From: Telmatactis stephensoni
Lineage: Eukaryota > Cnidaria > Anthozoa > Actiniaria > Isophelliidae
NCBI GenBank assembly: GCA_029948255.1
Contig: JALIZF010001726.1
Span: 372,001-436,000, forward strand
Length of the DNA: 64,000 nt
Reading direction: 5' to 3'
Position 1 is the first letter of the stretch; each line of letters starts with the position of its first letter. The notes beneath the pieces were generated by a model. That model worked only from the letters and a program-made list of their open reading frames with translations, was not told the DNA's origin and did no database searches. Shown here piece by piece: positions 40,760 to 52,738 of the stretch. The position numbers were made by a program, and so were the translations under genes.

Positions 40760-43700
40760 ATGGCGGATGATGAACTACAAACATTTTTAGATTCAGCCGT
40801 TGAAATAGCACGAAAAGCTGGAGAGGTAAACAGTTATAGTACAGAAAGGTTAAATATTTCTATTTGCTTATTATGTGAGTATTTTCAGGTGATCAACGAA
40901 GCCTTTCACAAGGAAAAAGTTATCTCAACAAAGTGTACTCTTACCGATTTGGTGACAGAAACAGATGCATTCGTGGAAAAGCTGATAATAGGAACGCTTA
41001 AAGAACGATTCCCGACTCATAGGTACTATTGAATTAGCTATTGTCGATTGACTTTAATACTGAATATAGTAAACTTCAATATTTACACCTATGATAGGTG
41101 TCAGTTAATTAACAACTATGTCTTGCATAGCTGCCAACCCCCAAGGCTTTCGTATCTGGAGATCAACATTTTTTCCTTAGAATTGGGTCGATTTTCACGC
41201 TCAGTGGGGGGGGGGGGGGGGGGGGTTATAATTGGTTCGATTTTCACGCTCAGTGGGGGGTGGGTGGGTGGAAAGACGATATTTAAAGAAAGATAGACGA
41301 TATTTCAGTTAAAATGGCCGCAATTTTAGGATTCGAGCGATTATCCGGGAGATTTGGGTCTTTATCCGGGAGACCGGGAGACGAGGCCCAAAATCTGGAG
41401 ACTCCCGGATTATCCGGGAGGGTTGGCAGCTATGGTCTTGGCACCCTCAAGGTTGTGCCCTGGTTGTGGCTGTATGTTGAACTGGTACCAGCAAATTAGA
41501 CCCCAAACTAATGCAGCACTATGGAGTAATTTCTTAATTCCATACTCTGAAAGACTATTTAGATGGTCATAATATGTACAAAATCAGTTTTTAGTACTTT
41601 TGATGTTTATTTTAATCAATCTGACAATCATATAGAGTAGATTTTGTATGAGTGTGAAATGGACTGTACTATGCTGTGTTGGTGCCGTGCCATGACTGTG
41701 CCAGTTATATGAAAACTGCCTTATTAGGCTGATATAGCAAACATGTTGCGATGTGAGAGAAGAGAGACGAACAGGATGTTAGATGATAAATACATATAAC
41801 ATTATCTTGTTCATTTCATGACTACTGTGATAATGTCATGACATTAATTATCTTATTTATATAATTAGTGTATAAACATTATTACCGGTGACCCACTGTA
41901 GTTTACGTAATGGCCCTCAATTAAGAATCCCAACTGTCAAGGAGGTGAACCAGTTGGCTATATACAAGCATGAAGAAACTGAATTTGAACTAGGGGTTGC
42001 CCAGAACAAATTTAGCCTTGGCTAGTAGCCAGAGCTGGGACTCGAGCACAGGACCACTGGATTACCAGACCAACACTCTGACCACTTGACCATGCTACAT
42101 CCTTAACTGAGTTCAGGATGCCATTTCACTTTCATTCTTGTGTCCTCCTCTTGATGTCAGTAACATCAGCTGTCATTTCAAACAAAATTAATCAGTGCAT
42201 AGTGTCCTATTTCACACTGTGTCATGTTTTCTACATCAACCTATTGTTCTCATGTGTTAGTTTTATAGGCGAAGAATCAGTATCAGCTGGAGAACCTTGT
42301 GACCTGACAGACAACCCAACATGGATTATTGATCCTATTGATGGAACAACTAATTTTATTCACAGGTTAGTTCATTGTCTTATTCTTTATCCTCAGTAAC
42401 TTTTGAATTCTCTTGGACTGCAGACTGATATAGTATGTAGAGATGGGACCTGTGATTTAATAAAGGCCCAATACATGAGACAGTTTTTCTTGCAACTTGC
42501 AAGGCAATTTAATTATGTTGCAAGATAAAGAAGAGATTGCACAATGCAACATTGCAAGTTCAGGAAAAAGATGAACAAGCTTCTACTTTTTGCAACATTG
42601 CAAAGCAAGTTGCAGCATGTAACATTAATTTTTATCTTGTAACCTGCAATGCAATCTCTGTTCCACATCAGAATGCAGTAACTGCTACCATATCTGGTTT
42701 TATCACAAACCAAGAAGGACTTGGGTTTGACATCTTATCCCCCATCCCATTGCATTACAATTTGCAAGGGAAATTGCCCTTGTAACATGACTGTAAGCAG
42801 TTGGAGTTTTGTGAAATGTTTTGAACACTACTGGAAATGGATACCTAACACTATATGTATACAAGTTTTGTCTCATCTCAAAAACAGGAAATGGAAATGC
42901 ACTTGAAGTTGTTGGAAAAGAAAACATGATTTAAAATCCTTTTACAAGTGGAAGAGTATGTAAGGGTCTACAAGCCAGAGTATTGGTCTGCCTGACTGTC
43001 GACAGGAAAGATGAATGTTCCTCTATGACAAGCCAAATATGAGGAGATTAATAACACCATATTTTATTTCTTAGATATCCATTTGTCTGTGTTAGTATTG
43101 GTTTAGCAATAAACAAAGAGGTAAACAACATCTATTCTATAACAATTTTAAAGGGGCCATCTTGTAATTAGCTATTCAGTTGTTTAGTTCTGAAGGTGCT
43201 CCTCTTAACAGTGACCAGTAAAATTGATTTTATGTCCAGTAGAAAACAAGCCATAACTTAAGTCACTCTTCTCTTATGCAGATTAGTTCTCACCTATTTA
43301 TAAATAATACTTGTCTCTCTTTAGATCAGAGTTGGTCTTGTGTATAATAGTGTTTTAAATGAGATGTACACTGCAATCAAAGGAAAGGGAGCATTTTTAA
43401 ATGGAAAGAAAATATCAGCAAGTAAAGAGACAGGTAATAAATGGATAAATGTAAAATATTGCTTTTCTAAAAAATAAAAGCATTATAGTTAATTATTCTT
43501 ATTAATCTGATTTCATTTAGAACTAGGTAGATCTTTGATAATCACTGAGTTGGGATCAAACCGTAAGAAGGAGAAGCTGGACATTGTAATGAAGAACCTA
43601 AGAACAATAGCAGAAGAACCTGATGCAGCTCATGGGTAAGGCATGAATATAACTGAGTTACATGTACGGCCAGAATTGTTACATACTAGTTAACACACAT

Positions 43701-45643
43701 TTTCCCCCAAGTTCAATTTATATGTTTTATTTTGTTTTGTTTATGGCTAAAATTGTTGTATTGTGCCCAGCAAATTACAAATTTTGTTGTGATTTTGGGT
43801 TTTTCTGAGCCATTGACAATCAGTTTGGGGGTGGATGTTCTTTCAAATCAACCAATCACTGAATGAGTTGGTGAAAGCTCCGCCCCCAAGAATGATGGAC
43901 GGATCAGAAAAGACCAAAATCTTACCAATCTTGGAGGTCATGATGCAATGATTGTCGCTGTAATATTGTTTTGTTTTCTGTGGTTCATCAATCATCCTTA
44001 GGTCAACCAGTATTTTGAAGGAATTTGCTTATTACTTCCACCCCATGGATGATTGAAGGATCAAAAATAGCAAAAATCTAATTGAAGAGAAGATTAAATT
44101 CTATGTTCTCCTGTAAAAGTGAAAGAACATTTAGCAGAAGATAGACTTTGATAGGAGATCAATGTTCTTGCACTGACCTTTTCAATCAGTATTGAACGAG
44201 AATATTGGTAAAGATTTGCACTAAAACTTATCATGTCATATTACTAATATTGTATTGTATTGTATCAGTATTCGTATAGGAGGTTCAGCGGCCTATAACC
44301 TCTGTACTGTGGCCCGTGGAGCTGCTGAAGGATATTTTCAGTTTGGTATTCATGTATGGGACATTGCAGCTGGTATTCTAATTGTGACTGAAGCTGGTGG
44401 GGTGGTGATTGACCCTAGAGGTGAGACTATCCAACCTTTTACTTTGATGTAATTGCTCTTATAAAGCACTGGTGTAAGGGGTGGGGAATGAGAGGCCATG
44501 CCCTGCACCCCTAGAAGATCACTGGTAGGTGGGGTGGTGATTGACCCTAGAGGTGAGACTATCCAACCTTTTACTTTGATGTAATTGCTCTTATAAAGCA
44601 CTGGTGTAAGGGGTGGGGAATGAGAGGCCATGCCCTGCACCCCTAGAAGATCACTGGTAGGTGGGGTGGTGATTGACCCTAGAGGTGAGACTATCCAACC
44701 TTTTACTTTGATGTAATTGCTCTTATAAAGCACTGGTGTAAGGGGTGGGGAATGAGAGGCCATGCCCTGCACCCCTAGAAGATCACTGGTAGGTGGGGTG
44801 GTGATTGACCCTAGAGGTGAGACTATCCAACCTTTTACTTTGATGTAATTGCTCTTATAAAGCACTGGTGTAAGGGGTGGGGAATGAGAGGCCACGCCCT
44901 GCACCCCTGGAAGATCACTGGTAGGTGGGGTGGTGATTGACCCTAGAGTTGAGATTATCCAACCTTTTACTTTGATGTAATTGCTCTTATAAAGCACTGG
45001 TGTAAGGGGTGGGGAATGAGAGGCCACGCCCTGCACCCCTGGAAGATCACTGGTAGGTGGGGTGGTGATTGACCCTAGAGGTGAGATTATCCAACCTTTT
45101 ACTTTGATGTAATTGCTTTATAAAGCACTGGTGTAAGGCGTGGGGGAATGAGAGGCCACACCCTGCACCCCTGGAAGGTCACTGTTAGGTGAAGGGGTAC
45201 AGATATTTACTCTGCAACTACAGGCGGGCCCAAGCAATAATACATACTATCAAGAACATATACACACAAAGGCTTAGCTCAAGTTTATTGCAAAGAAAAT
45301 TCACTGTACTCAAGATTATTGCTTGGTCTGCCTGTGGTTCAACCTGGCATACTTTCAACACTGAGTGAGTTTACATGCAAATATATCAACCAAACAAATT
45401 CTAGTTCTCTGATTGGATTAGTAATTTCCAAACAAATCACTGAGTGGCCATGATAGCATGTGTCACACATTCCATAATAAAGGTACACAAGTGTATAACT
45501 GGACTACATATTAACCTGTATTTTGATGTTTCCTAGGTGGTCCTTTAAACATAATGTCTAGGCTAGTGATGGCTGCTGGTACAGAGAATTTAGCCAAGAC
45601 GATGAGCCAACAGATTCAAGTTATAGAATATCCTTCTGATTAA
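40760..45643 (+). CDS. IMPA1: Inositol monophosphatase, tandem copy A
   Basis: Exons 40760-40825, 40889-41022, 42261-42365, 43075-43120, 43325-43433, 43521-43635, 44269-44420 and 45537-45643 (TAA) give 277 residues, the usual IMPA1 length. The enzyme removes phosphate from inositol monophosphates in a magnesium-dependent, lithium-sensitive reaction that feeds phosphoinositide synthesis. Motifs: TDLVTETD (substrate side), [11 protein letters not shown] with the metal-binding Glu, [12 protein letters not shown] (metal motif 1), [20 protein letters not shown] (metal motif 2) and TEAGG near the end. The donor of exon 7 starts a 132-bp minisatellite. Exons 2, 3, 5 and the end of 6 are nearly identical to copy B while the introns are unrelated. 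A polyadenylation signal AATAAA is at 45806. No frame break was found. Confidence 0.95.
41126..41434. mobile_element. Short TIR element in IMPA-A intron 2
   Basis: The ends CATAGCTGCCAACCC are inverted copies (41126-41140 and 41420-41434). Inside are a G run, a duplicated GATTTTCACGCTCAGTGGGG and several TCCGGGAG motifs. No target duplication was seen. Confidence 0.65.
41635..41721. mobile_element. TA-flanked palindromic MITE, copy 4 (shortened)
   Basis: The left end GAGTAGATTTTGTATGAGTG is preceded by TA; the right end is degenerate (GTTATATGAAAACTGCC before TTA). It lacks the central GAATTTCGAATG core of the other copies. Confidence 0.5.
41935..42105 (-). repeat. tRNA-derived SINE, family B
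   Basis: On the minus strand: A box TGGTCAAGTGGTCAGAG, B box GTGCTCGAGTCCCAGC, then CTCTGGCTACTAGCCAAGGC and a CTAAATTTGTTCTGGGC tail. It matches the fragment at 15325-15445. It lies in IMPA-A intron 2. Confidence 0.65.
44396..45195 (+). repeat. 132-bp minisatellite duplicating exon 7 end and splice donor
   Basis: Units begin at 44396, 44528, 44660, 44792, 44924 and 45056. Each starts with GGTGGGGTGGTGATTGACCC and TAGAG followed by GTGAGA or a close variant, which are the last 25 coding bases of IMPA-A exon 7 and its donor. The rest of each unit is intron sequence (CTTATAAAGCACTGGTGTAA and onward). Copies differ by few bases. Confidence 0.95.
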
Positions 45644-45839
45644 TGATTCCAAGCTGAATATTGTAACTCTGCAAGACGTAGATACAAGGGTATTAATCAA
45701 GAAAATTTACAATTTTAAAATTAATCTCAAATTAATAAATTAAATAATGAAAATGAATAGGCTAGGTATGTATATAAAATAGGCATATCTTGATGATATA
45801 TTGCCAATAAAGCCTGGCATCTTGATAAGATAAATTAGA

Positions 45840-46420
45840 GTACAAACACTAAAATGTGCATCATTTTGCACTATTTGATAGTCTTAATTACCATTTTACA
45901 GGTTATATCAGTCAGCTACAGCCACAACCCATAAAAAGGCAATAAATGCACACAAATTAACCATGAAGGTGTAATGAACACAGCACAAACCCTGGCATCA
46001 AAATCAAAAGTATTTGCTTTGTTTATTTGCACCTCCCTGGTTCATTTGTTGCCTTTTCATGGTCTGCTGCCAAACTCTAAAGTTAAGAATATATTACTCA
46101 CATTTGAGGCTATGGTTGACCAATTTTTATTGATATAAGTAAGATATCCAAGTTAAATTTTCTTTTTCTTTTATTGTTTTAAGCACCTTGTGAGCCTTGG
46201 ATAAGGTGCTACAGAAGGACCTATAGAAGTAAAACATTGTTATTATTATTAGTAGTAGTAGTGGATATAGCTCTAATTAAACAGAAAACAATATAATTAG
46301 CATAGAATAAAAACTTTAATCATATACCCCAGGTGTATTATTTCATTGGTGCTTCTAATTTAGCATCAATTTAACTATTTTATAGTGCCAATTATTTTGC
46401 ATGCTTTTAGTGTTTGTACA
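45840..46420. mobile_element. Possible DNA element with 40-bp imperfect TIRs
   Basis: The left end GTACAAACACTAAAATGTGC matches the reverse complement of the right end GCTTTTAGTGTTTGTAC. Similarity continues inward through CATTTTGCACTAT. The same AAACACTAAAA tip occurs in the foldback at 28383-28462. No transposase ORF. Confidence 0.6.
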
Positions 46421-47456
46421 TTTAATAATAATTAATTGTTATCTAAAATGAGCTGTGCTAGCATGGCCCATGATGACATCAATGATTAACACATTCTATA
46501 GCGTGTATGATCGTTGAAGAGTTGTTAATTGTTATGCTATTCCCTGATATGGCTCTATGAGCCAAAAGCTTGGAAATTAAAAATGTAATGTGGACGAAGC
46601 AAGTAGTTTAGTATATATTATTAACACATTATTTATTATTGGTCCAAACAAATTTATTATTGATTCAAACAATTGTGGCATAGAACACACTGTCAAGGTT
46701 AATATTTATTTACCAGACTTTGGGCACTTCCCTCTTTCGTTCATTGTATTTGGGATTGGGGAAAAACAAAATATTTATGTAAGTATATAACCATGCATCA
46801 TCCAGGTACAGTTAATTGACTACTTTTTCTCATTGAATTTAAGCTGTGAATTTAGTGGCAAATGGTCAGCTGCAGCTTGATGAAGAAAACCCCTGGGGAA
46901 ATTAATAGACCCAGGTTTTTTATTTGGTGCATGAATGTAATTTTTTTCTAAAAAAAATAAAGTCTCATTGTGAATCAATGACTGTCAACTTTTCTTTGTG
47001 TGACCCCTGCAGTGACATTTGAAGTTTTAAGAATTATTTGTAATGCAGAGCTGCAAACTCTCAAGACTTATCTGGGAGTCTCCAGATTTTGGACATTGTC
47101 TCCTGGCTAGAAGTTGAAATTTCCCAGTTCACAAGAACTAATTACATGGTCATTAATGCTACATATGTTGATACATAGAGGCAGACTGCCAGAGTTTGTA
47201 CATATATTAATAAATCTACATGATTTTATGCCAGCTGCCAATTCTCCAGATAATAATAATAATAATAATAATAATAATGGTTTATTCCAGCTTTTCTACA
47301 TGGTAGCTATACATCTGGAACTAATATAAACTCTTATCTGTGAGTCTCCATATTTTGAATGTCGTGTCCTGGATAAAAATTGAAATCTCCCAGATAAATG
47401 GCTTGACGTGAATCATTCAAAATGGCATCATTCCCCACTCTTCTCCCTCCCTAGTT

Positions 47457-47512
47457 TCCTATGCAGCCGCAGTTTAAGTCCTAGCGTGACAACAAAACTG
47501 CGGCTGCGTAGG
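47457..47512. repeat. Short hairpin repeat
   Basis: CCTATGCAGCCGCAGTTT and AAACTGCGGCTGCGTAGG pair with a loop of about 20 nt. The CCTACGCAGCCG sequence is of a kind often dispersed in cnidarian genomes. Confidence 0.6.
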
Positions 47513-47724
47513 AGACCACTCCCTCCCCCAATGAGAACATTTTTCCAGACTCAAGGTTTTTGGGGGTTGGCAGGTCTGGTTTTTCATTTCATTTTATGAC
47601 ATGCTATGGGAGGTAAATAAACATCCCATTCCCATTCGTTGTTCTGTTTTCCATTCCCAGCCTAAATGTGAAATTGACCCTCTACTTGTTTTGGGCTTCC
47701 TGTGGTGCAAAGCCTGAAACAAAA

Positions 47725-50700
47725 ATGGCGGACGCGGAACTGCAGAAGTTTTTAGATGCAGTTGTCGAAGTAGCGAGGAAAGCTGGCGAGGTAAATAGTT
47801 AAATAGCACTAAAAGTTACGTCGATAGACCGTTTTACTTTTGGGCGTAACGTTTTTCCATTTCAGATCTCGTGTCATTCCTTAGGATATTGTTTCTTTCT
47901 TTGTCTGACAGAAGGAAACGATTGAGCTCAGGTCATGTACTCGAGAGAGTGGCACGTGGTCTCTAATTTCAAAGTCTCCTTTTTATTTGTTTGTAGGTGA
48001 TCAACGAAGCATTTCACAAGGAAAAAGTTATCTCAACAAAGTGTACTCTGACCGATTTGGTGACAGAAACAGATGCATTACGTGGAAAAGCTGATAATAG
48101 GAACGCTTAAAGAACGATTCCCGACTCATAGGTACCCAATATAAATGATTTAGCAATCATTGAAGCATGAATGAAAATCAAGGTCATAGGGAGCAGGGGG
48201 AGGGGAGGAGGAGGAGAGACTTATAAATTTGTTGGCTGGGGGGTGGGGTGGGGGGTACTCAACCCCATTTTGGATAGGGGTGTGCCGCCAGAGTTCTAGA
48301 AACCTGACCCTGTTTAAGACACTCGAAAGTGAAAAAAAACATACCCTGTTCAAGACAAAAGAGAAGAAAATCGAACCCTAGCCTCGTCATTCGATTCCGA
48401 TCCGTTGCATATGATAAGACAAAAAACTGCTGATGAAGCACTATTTTTGTTTATTTTGAATATAGTACTCTATCTAAGACACAAAAAGATGATATGGCTT
48501 GGGATCTCGTCAAAATTATAGATCCTGTTTAAGACAATTTTGGGTAAAATGTATACCCTGTTCAAGACAGCAGGGCCAAAAACCATACCCTATCCAGCGG
48601 CACATACCCGTATAGCAAATATATGGGAGTACCCCCCTTCCCCCCGGGTTTGTTGGCCATTTTTCAGAAATGCTGAATGTGAATTCAAGAGAGATTGAAA
48701 GATTTGAAATAATACTCCCACCAAAAGCTCTATCAGTGCAGACAGTTAATAATATGTAATCAGATGAACATAAAGAACGGCGTCAAAAAGTTTATCCAAA
48801 TGGCAATATGGTTCATCATGCAACAGATGAACTAGCCTGGCTAAATAGATGTCCTTGTATAAATATATAATCTTAAAAACAGAGAAAGAAAGGAAAGAAA
48901 GAAAGGAAGGAAGGAGGAAAAATAAATAAGGAATAAGGAAAGAAAGAAAGAAAGAAAGAAATGAATAAATGAATAAATAAATGAATAAATGAATGAATGA
49001 AAAAGTGAACAAACAAATATCGAAAGAATGAATGAATGGACAAATAAATGAATTATTGAATGAACGAATAGGTAAATAAATAAAGGAAGGAAGGAAGGAA
49101 GGAAGGAAGGAAGGAAGGAACAAATGAATGAATGAATGAATAAATTAAATGAGTCAAACCAGGTCAAGCTTCCCCAAAACTTTGTAAATTTAATTCATTA
49201 TGCCATTATTGAAACTCATTAATTCAATTAATAATTGTTATGTAAATTTTGATACAAACAATTACATCACATTTGCATAATGGGATAAATCTGCATTACC
49301 ACAGGAAGCCCAAAATCACCATATTCTGATCTCACAGTTTTATAGGTGAAGAATCAGTATCAGCTGGAGAACCTTGTGACCTGACAGACAACCCAACATG
49401 GATTATTGATCCTATTGATGGAACAACTAATTTTGTACATAGGTAATCCTTTTATTCAATAAGATATTTACAAATTATCACATAGTATATTTAAGCTTTT
49501 ATTGATAATTTTATTTAAACATTTTAATAGGTATCCATTATTTTGTATCAGTATTGCACTGGCAATAGATAAAGAGGTAATGTCATTTCTATTTAATATT
49601 TATAAAATTTCTAATTATATTCTAAATTTAGTAAGAGTAGTAAGCGAAAGTAGGAGCGAAATATTACTTGAGGCCCTATACATATTTGCATGCCCAAATT
49701 AAACCCCCTGTGGATTCCCATGTTTACCCCTTCCCTCCCATTATCATGTTGTCCTGTGCTAAGCAAAATGTCCAGGACACAAAGGCACGTCAACATTGTT
49801 TTGGAGGTGATCATCTGAAAAAGCATTATAGAGTTTCAAGCAACACAGTATAGTCCTTTTGCATCTCATTGTACCTTTACCAAGATCCAATTTCAGTTGC
49901 CCAAGCATATAAAAAATCAATAATAGTCACCTCAGACACCTGTGCTAATGTGACCGGGTGTACTAAGGTCCTTCTTGGATGGATAGGAGGAACTAGGAAA
50001 ACGTTCGTAACATAGTGGGGAAGAGGGTAGGACTCTCCCAGATAACTTAACTCAACAAACTCTCGGGCAGAACTGGTTTATTACGAAACCAAACACGTAA
50101 TTTACAACGACATGCTCGCACCTTATTTGGAGAGTAACGTATCACATAACTGTTTACCCAGGGTGTAGTCAGCTTAACTTCCGGTGAGAACAACTAATTA
50201 TTGTAACAGAATCTCAAAGTATTAACATTATACAGAATCCGAGACAATACACAATTGTCAACCAGGCGCTTCTATCGCCAAACCATTCTGTCTCTCAATT
50301 AAAACTTAGAGTAAGCTATGTAAGCTAAAATTACGTTTACAACAATAGTTATTGAATTACACTCGGTTACATCAAGAAATGTTCCCCTATCAAGAATAAA
50401 AGTTTTTTATTAATGATTTTAGATCAGAGTTGGTCTTGTATATAATAGTGTTTTAAATGAGATGTACACTGCAATCAAAGGAAAGGGAGCATTTTTAAAT
50501 GGAAAGAAAATATCACCCAGTAAAGAGACAGGTAATTCATATTTTATTACTGGTATTTCAGGGGTTTCATTAACATTAGCAATAGCAGGTTCCACTACTT
50601 AAGATAGGCGTCTAAAATACAGATGGCCCACCATTAAAATATTGTATAACTAGAAAAAAATAGCCACCGCAGTGAATGGCAAAAGAGACAGCCATAAACA

Positions 50701-52142
50701 GCCAGTAACTGCCTATTAATTGAACCCCTGGTAGATATAAATATTGCATTTTAACCAAGCAGTCTGTCCATAATAAATTGATGTCTCTGCAATATATATT
50801 AGCTATTTCAAAAAAGTTTGATGGGGCAAACAGTGAATGGCGACCAGTGATTGCATGAGCAAAAGGAACTGTAATCACACTATTAGACTGCTATCCGGCA
50901 TGGAGATATGAATTGCCTATCAACCACTTTGTCCAAAGGTCTTAATACTGCATGGTACTGGAATTGCTTGGGTATTTAATTATTGAAAATGAAGCAATTC
51001 TTGTTAACCCAAAATTTCCTTTCAGTCATGCTATCACCAATCATCAATTGCCATTCACCATTTTATAAAATGGCTATATATTATAATTATTACCTGTTGA
51101 ACTCAATGAATCAAGTCTTTTAAATAAAACCAAATTGATTTGTTTTAACTGTTGTTTTCAAGAAATTTGTAAATCTCTAATTATCACTGAGCTGGGATAC
51201 AATCGTGACAAACATCAGCTTGATATTGTAATGAAGAACCTAAGAACAATAGCAGAAGAACCTGATGCAGCTCATGGGTAGGTCATCCAAGAGTATAATA
51301 TGTAAACTGTGTTATATACATCAAGCAAACGATTATCTTGAACACTAGGTTCATCAATCACTTGAAAGAAGGTCACATGCATGGGGTAGGGGTTTGTTGT
51401 TCTGGGCCCGGTTGTTTGAAAGTGGATGGACATTAACCCAGGATTAACTCCAATGTTTTCTTTAGAGTTCACCTGGATTAGCGCTAATTGACTTTCAAAC
51501 AACCGAGCCCAGCTTTCCCATTGCTCTATGTTGTCTAGAAAAACACCAAATTCCTTCTTTTACTGTGCTGTTTTCACAGTGGTGCAAAATCTGCTCTATA
51601 TACTCTTTCCTCCAGGTTTTCTGGTCCCTCTTTCTCATCCCTCTTCATAAGAAAATGATTTTTTTCCCTCTTTTTTAGTGTTCGTTTACAAGGTTCAGCA
51701 GCCTATAACCTGTGTACAGTTGCACGTGGAGCTGCAGAGGCTTACTATGAGTTTGGTATTCACTGTTGGGATATTGCAGCAGGATTGCTAATCCTGACAG
51801 AGGCTGGTGGAGTAGTTACAAACCCTAATGGTAATTAGTCAGCTTTAGACATTCTTACATTGTACTTCAATCAATAAATTTTGTTCAGCCAAGGGGCTGG
51901 GGTACTCCTTTGACAGAGTGGTAGGGTAATCAGCAGTCAGATATTAAAAGCGACTCCTTTGGTGCTCATATAACAGTTGTTGAAGCCATGTTTATTACAC
52001 TCCCTTTTTTCTAACCAGAAATAATTTGCTTGTAGGTGGTCCATTGGATATCATGACTAGATTTATCATGGGAGCATGTACAGAAGATTTGGCAAAATCA
52101 CTCTGTCAGCAGATAGAACCTATTGAATATCCATCAGATTAA
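47725..52142 (+). CDS. IMPA1: Inositol monophosphatase, tandem copy B, with one-base insertion in exon 2
   Basis: Exons 47725-47790, 47997-48131, 49338-49442, 49531-49576, 50423-50531, 51163-51277, 51679-51830 and 52036-52142 (TAA) mirror copy A exon by exon. Motifs [21 protein letters not shown] and [10 protein letters not shown] are kept. Exon 2 is 135 nt where copy A has 134: an extra A at 48080 (GATGCATTACGTGG against GATGCATTCGTGG) puts the rest of exon 2 out of frame and gives a stop near 48110. If that base is an error, the product is 277 residues. Exons 4, 7 and 8 differ clearly from copy A, so the pair is not a recent duplicate, yet exons 2, 3, 5 and the second half of 6 are almost the same. 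AATAAA at 52258. Confidence 0.88.
48224..48655. repeat. Dispersed element with CCTGTTCAAGAC repeats in IMPA-B intron 2
   Basis: Four forms of CCCTGTTCAAGACA lie between GGGGTACTCAACCCCATTTT and ATATGGGAGTACCCCCCTTC. The outer G-rich and C-rich segments, and ATAGGGGTGTGCCGCC against GGCGGCACATACCC-type sequence, pair in inverted orientation. Confidence 0.6.
48888..49145. repeat. Compound GAAA/GGAA/GAAT microsatellite
   Basis: Runs of AAAG, AAGG and AATG tetranucleotides. The reverse strand gives Phe/Ser/Leu-rich false frames. Confidence 0.92.
49956..50393. mobile_element. Insertion with TGTGACCGGGTGTA / TACACTCGGTTACA ends
   Basis: The termini are inverted 14-mers with two mismatches, starting TG and ending CA. 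The 438 bp inside have higher GC than the surrounding intron and no ORF. It could be a solo LTR or a TIR element; no clear flanking duplication distinguishes them. It is in IMPA-B intron 4. Confidence 0.5.
51402..51512. mobile_element. 111-bp MITE with 21-bp TIRs
   Basis: CTGGGCCCGGTTGTTTGAAA and the inverted CTGGGCTCGGTTGTTTGAAA form the ends, with a one-base difference. The interior is ATTAACCCAGGATTAACTCC-like. It is in IMPA-B intron 6. Confidence 0.75.
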
Positions 52143-52738
52143 TAATAGATTATTATTATCTCTTCAAGAATGGCTGTTTTTCCAAGATGCAGTTTAGACC
52201 TGTACTAGTCAGAACTTCTGTTTCAGTACATAATATCATATGTAATGGGAATTTGACAATAAAGCAGCTTTATAATCACCAATTAAACAATATATAATTT
52301 GTAGTATGTAAACAATGTAACAAGAACAAGGCTTTCACTAGTACAAGTTTCTTTCAACTGTATCATTTGTAGCGGCAGTTGTTGCTTACATAGACTTTCT
52401 CAAAGTTGTCAGCCCCGCTTAAAAAAAAAATTGAAGAATAGTGATTAAAATAGAGAGAGACTAAATAAGAGAGGACGACTTGTGGCAAGTCTATTGCTTA
52501 CGCTGCTTTGGAGGTTGTCTGAACAGATATGTAGTTATAATCTATGTATTTGTCAATGAAGAAACATCAGTCCGTTTGATATAGTTCTTTTATTAAAATA
52601 ATGGAAAGTATACATTGAAATAGTGATAAATTATTTAATGAGTCTAATAAAATAATTTATAATCATATTTTAAGATAATTTTATTCTATATTCTTATTTC
52701 TTGTAGTTCATTATTATGCATTACTCCAGTTTCAACCA

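Larger units (their letters stand above)
45644..47724. other. Intergenic region between IMPA copies
   Basis: Apart from the TIR element at 45840-46420, an AATAAT microsatellite at 47251-47276 and a hairpin at 47457-47512, nothing gene-like was found. Confidence 0.55.

Noticed and set aside
44350..45036. 228-codon minus-strand frame with a 44-residue repeat
   Set aside because: It is the antisense of the 132-bp minisatellite. A unit length divisible by three keeps any open frame open, and it has no splice or family support.
48746..49167. 125- and 108-codon Phe/Ser-rich frames on the minus strand
   Set aside because: They come from GAAA/GGAA/GAAT microsatellites.
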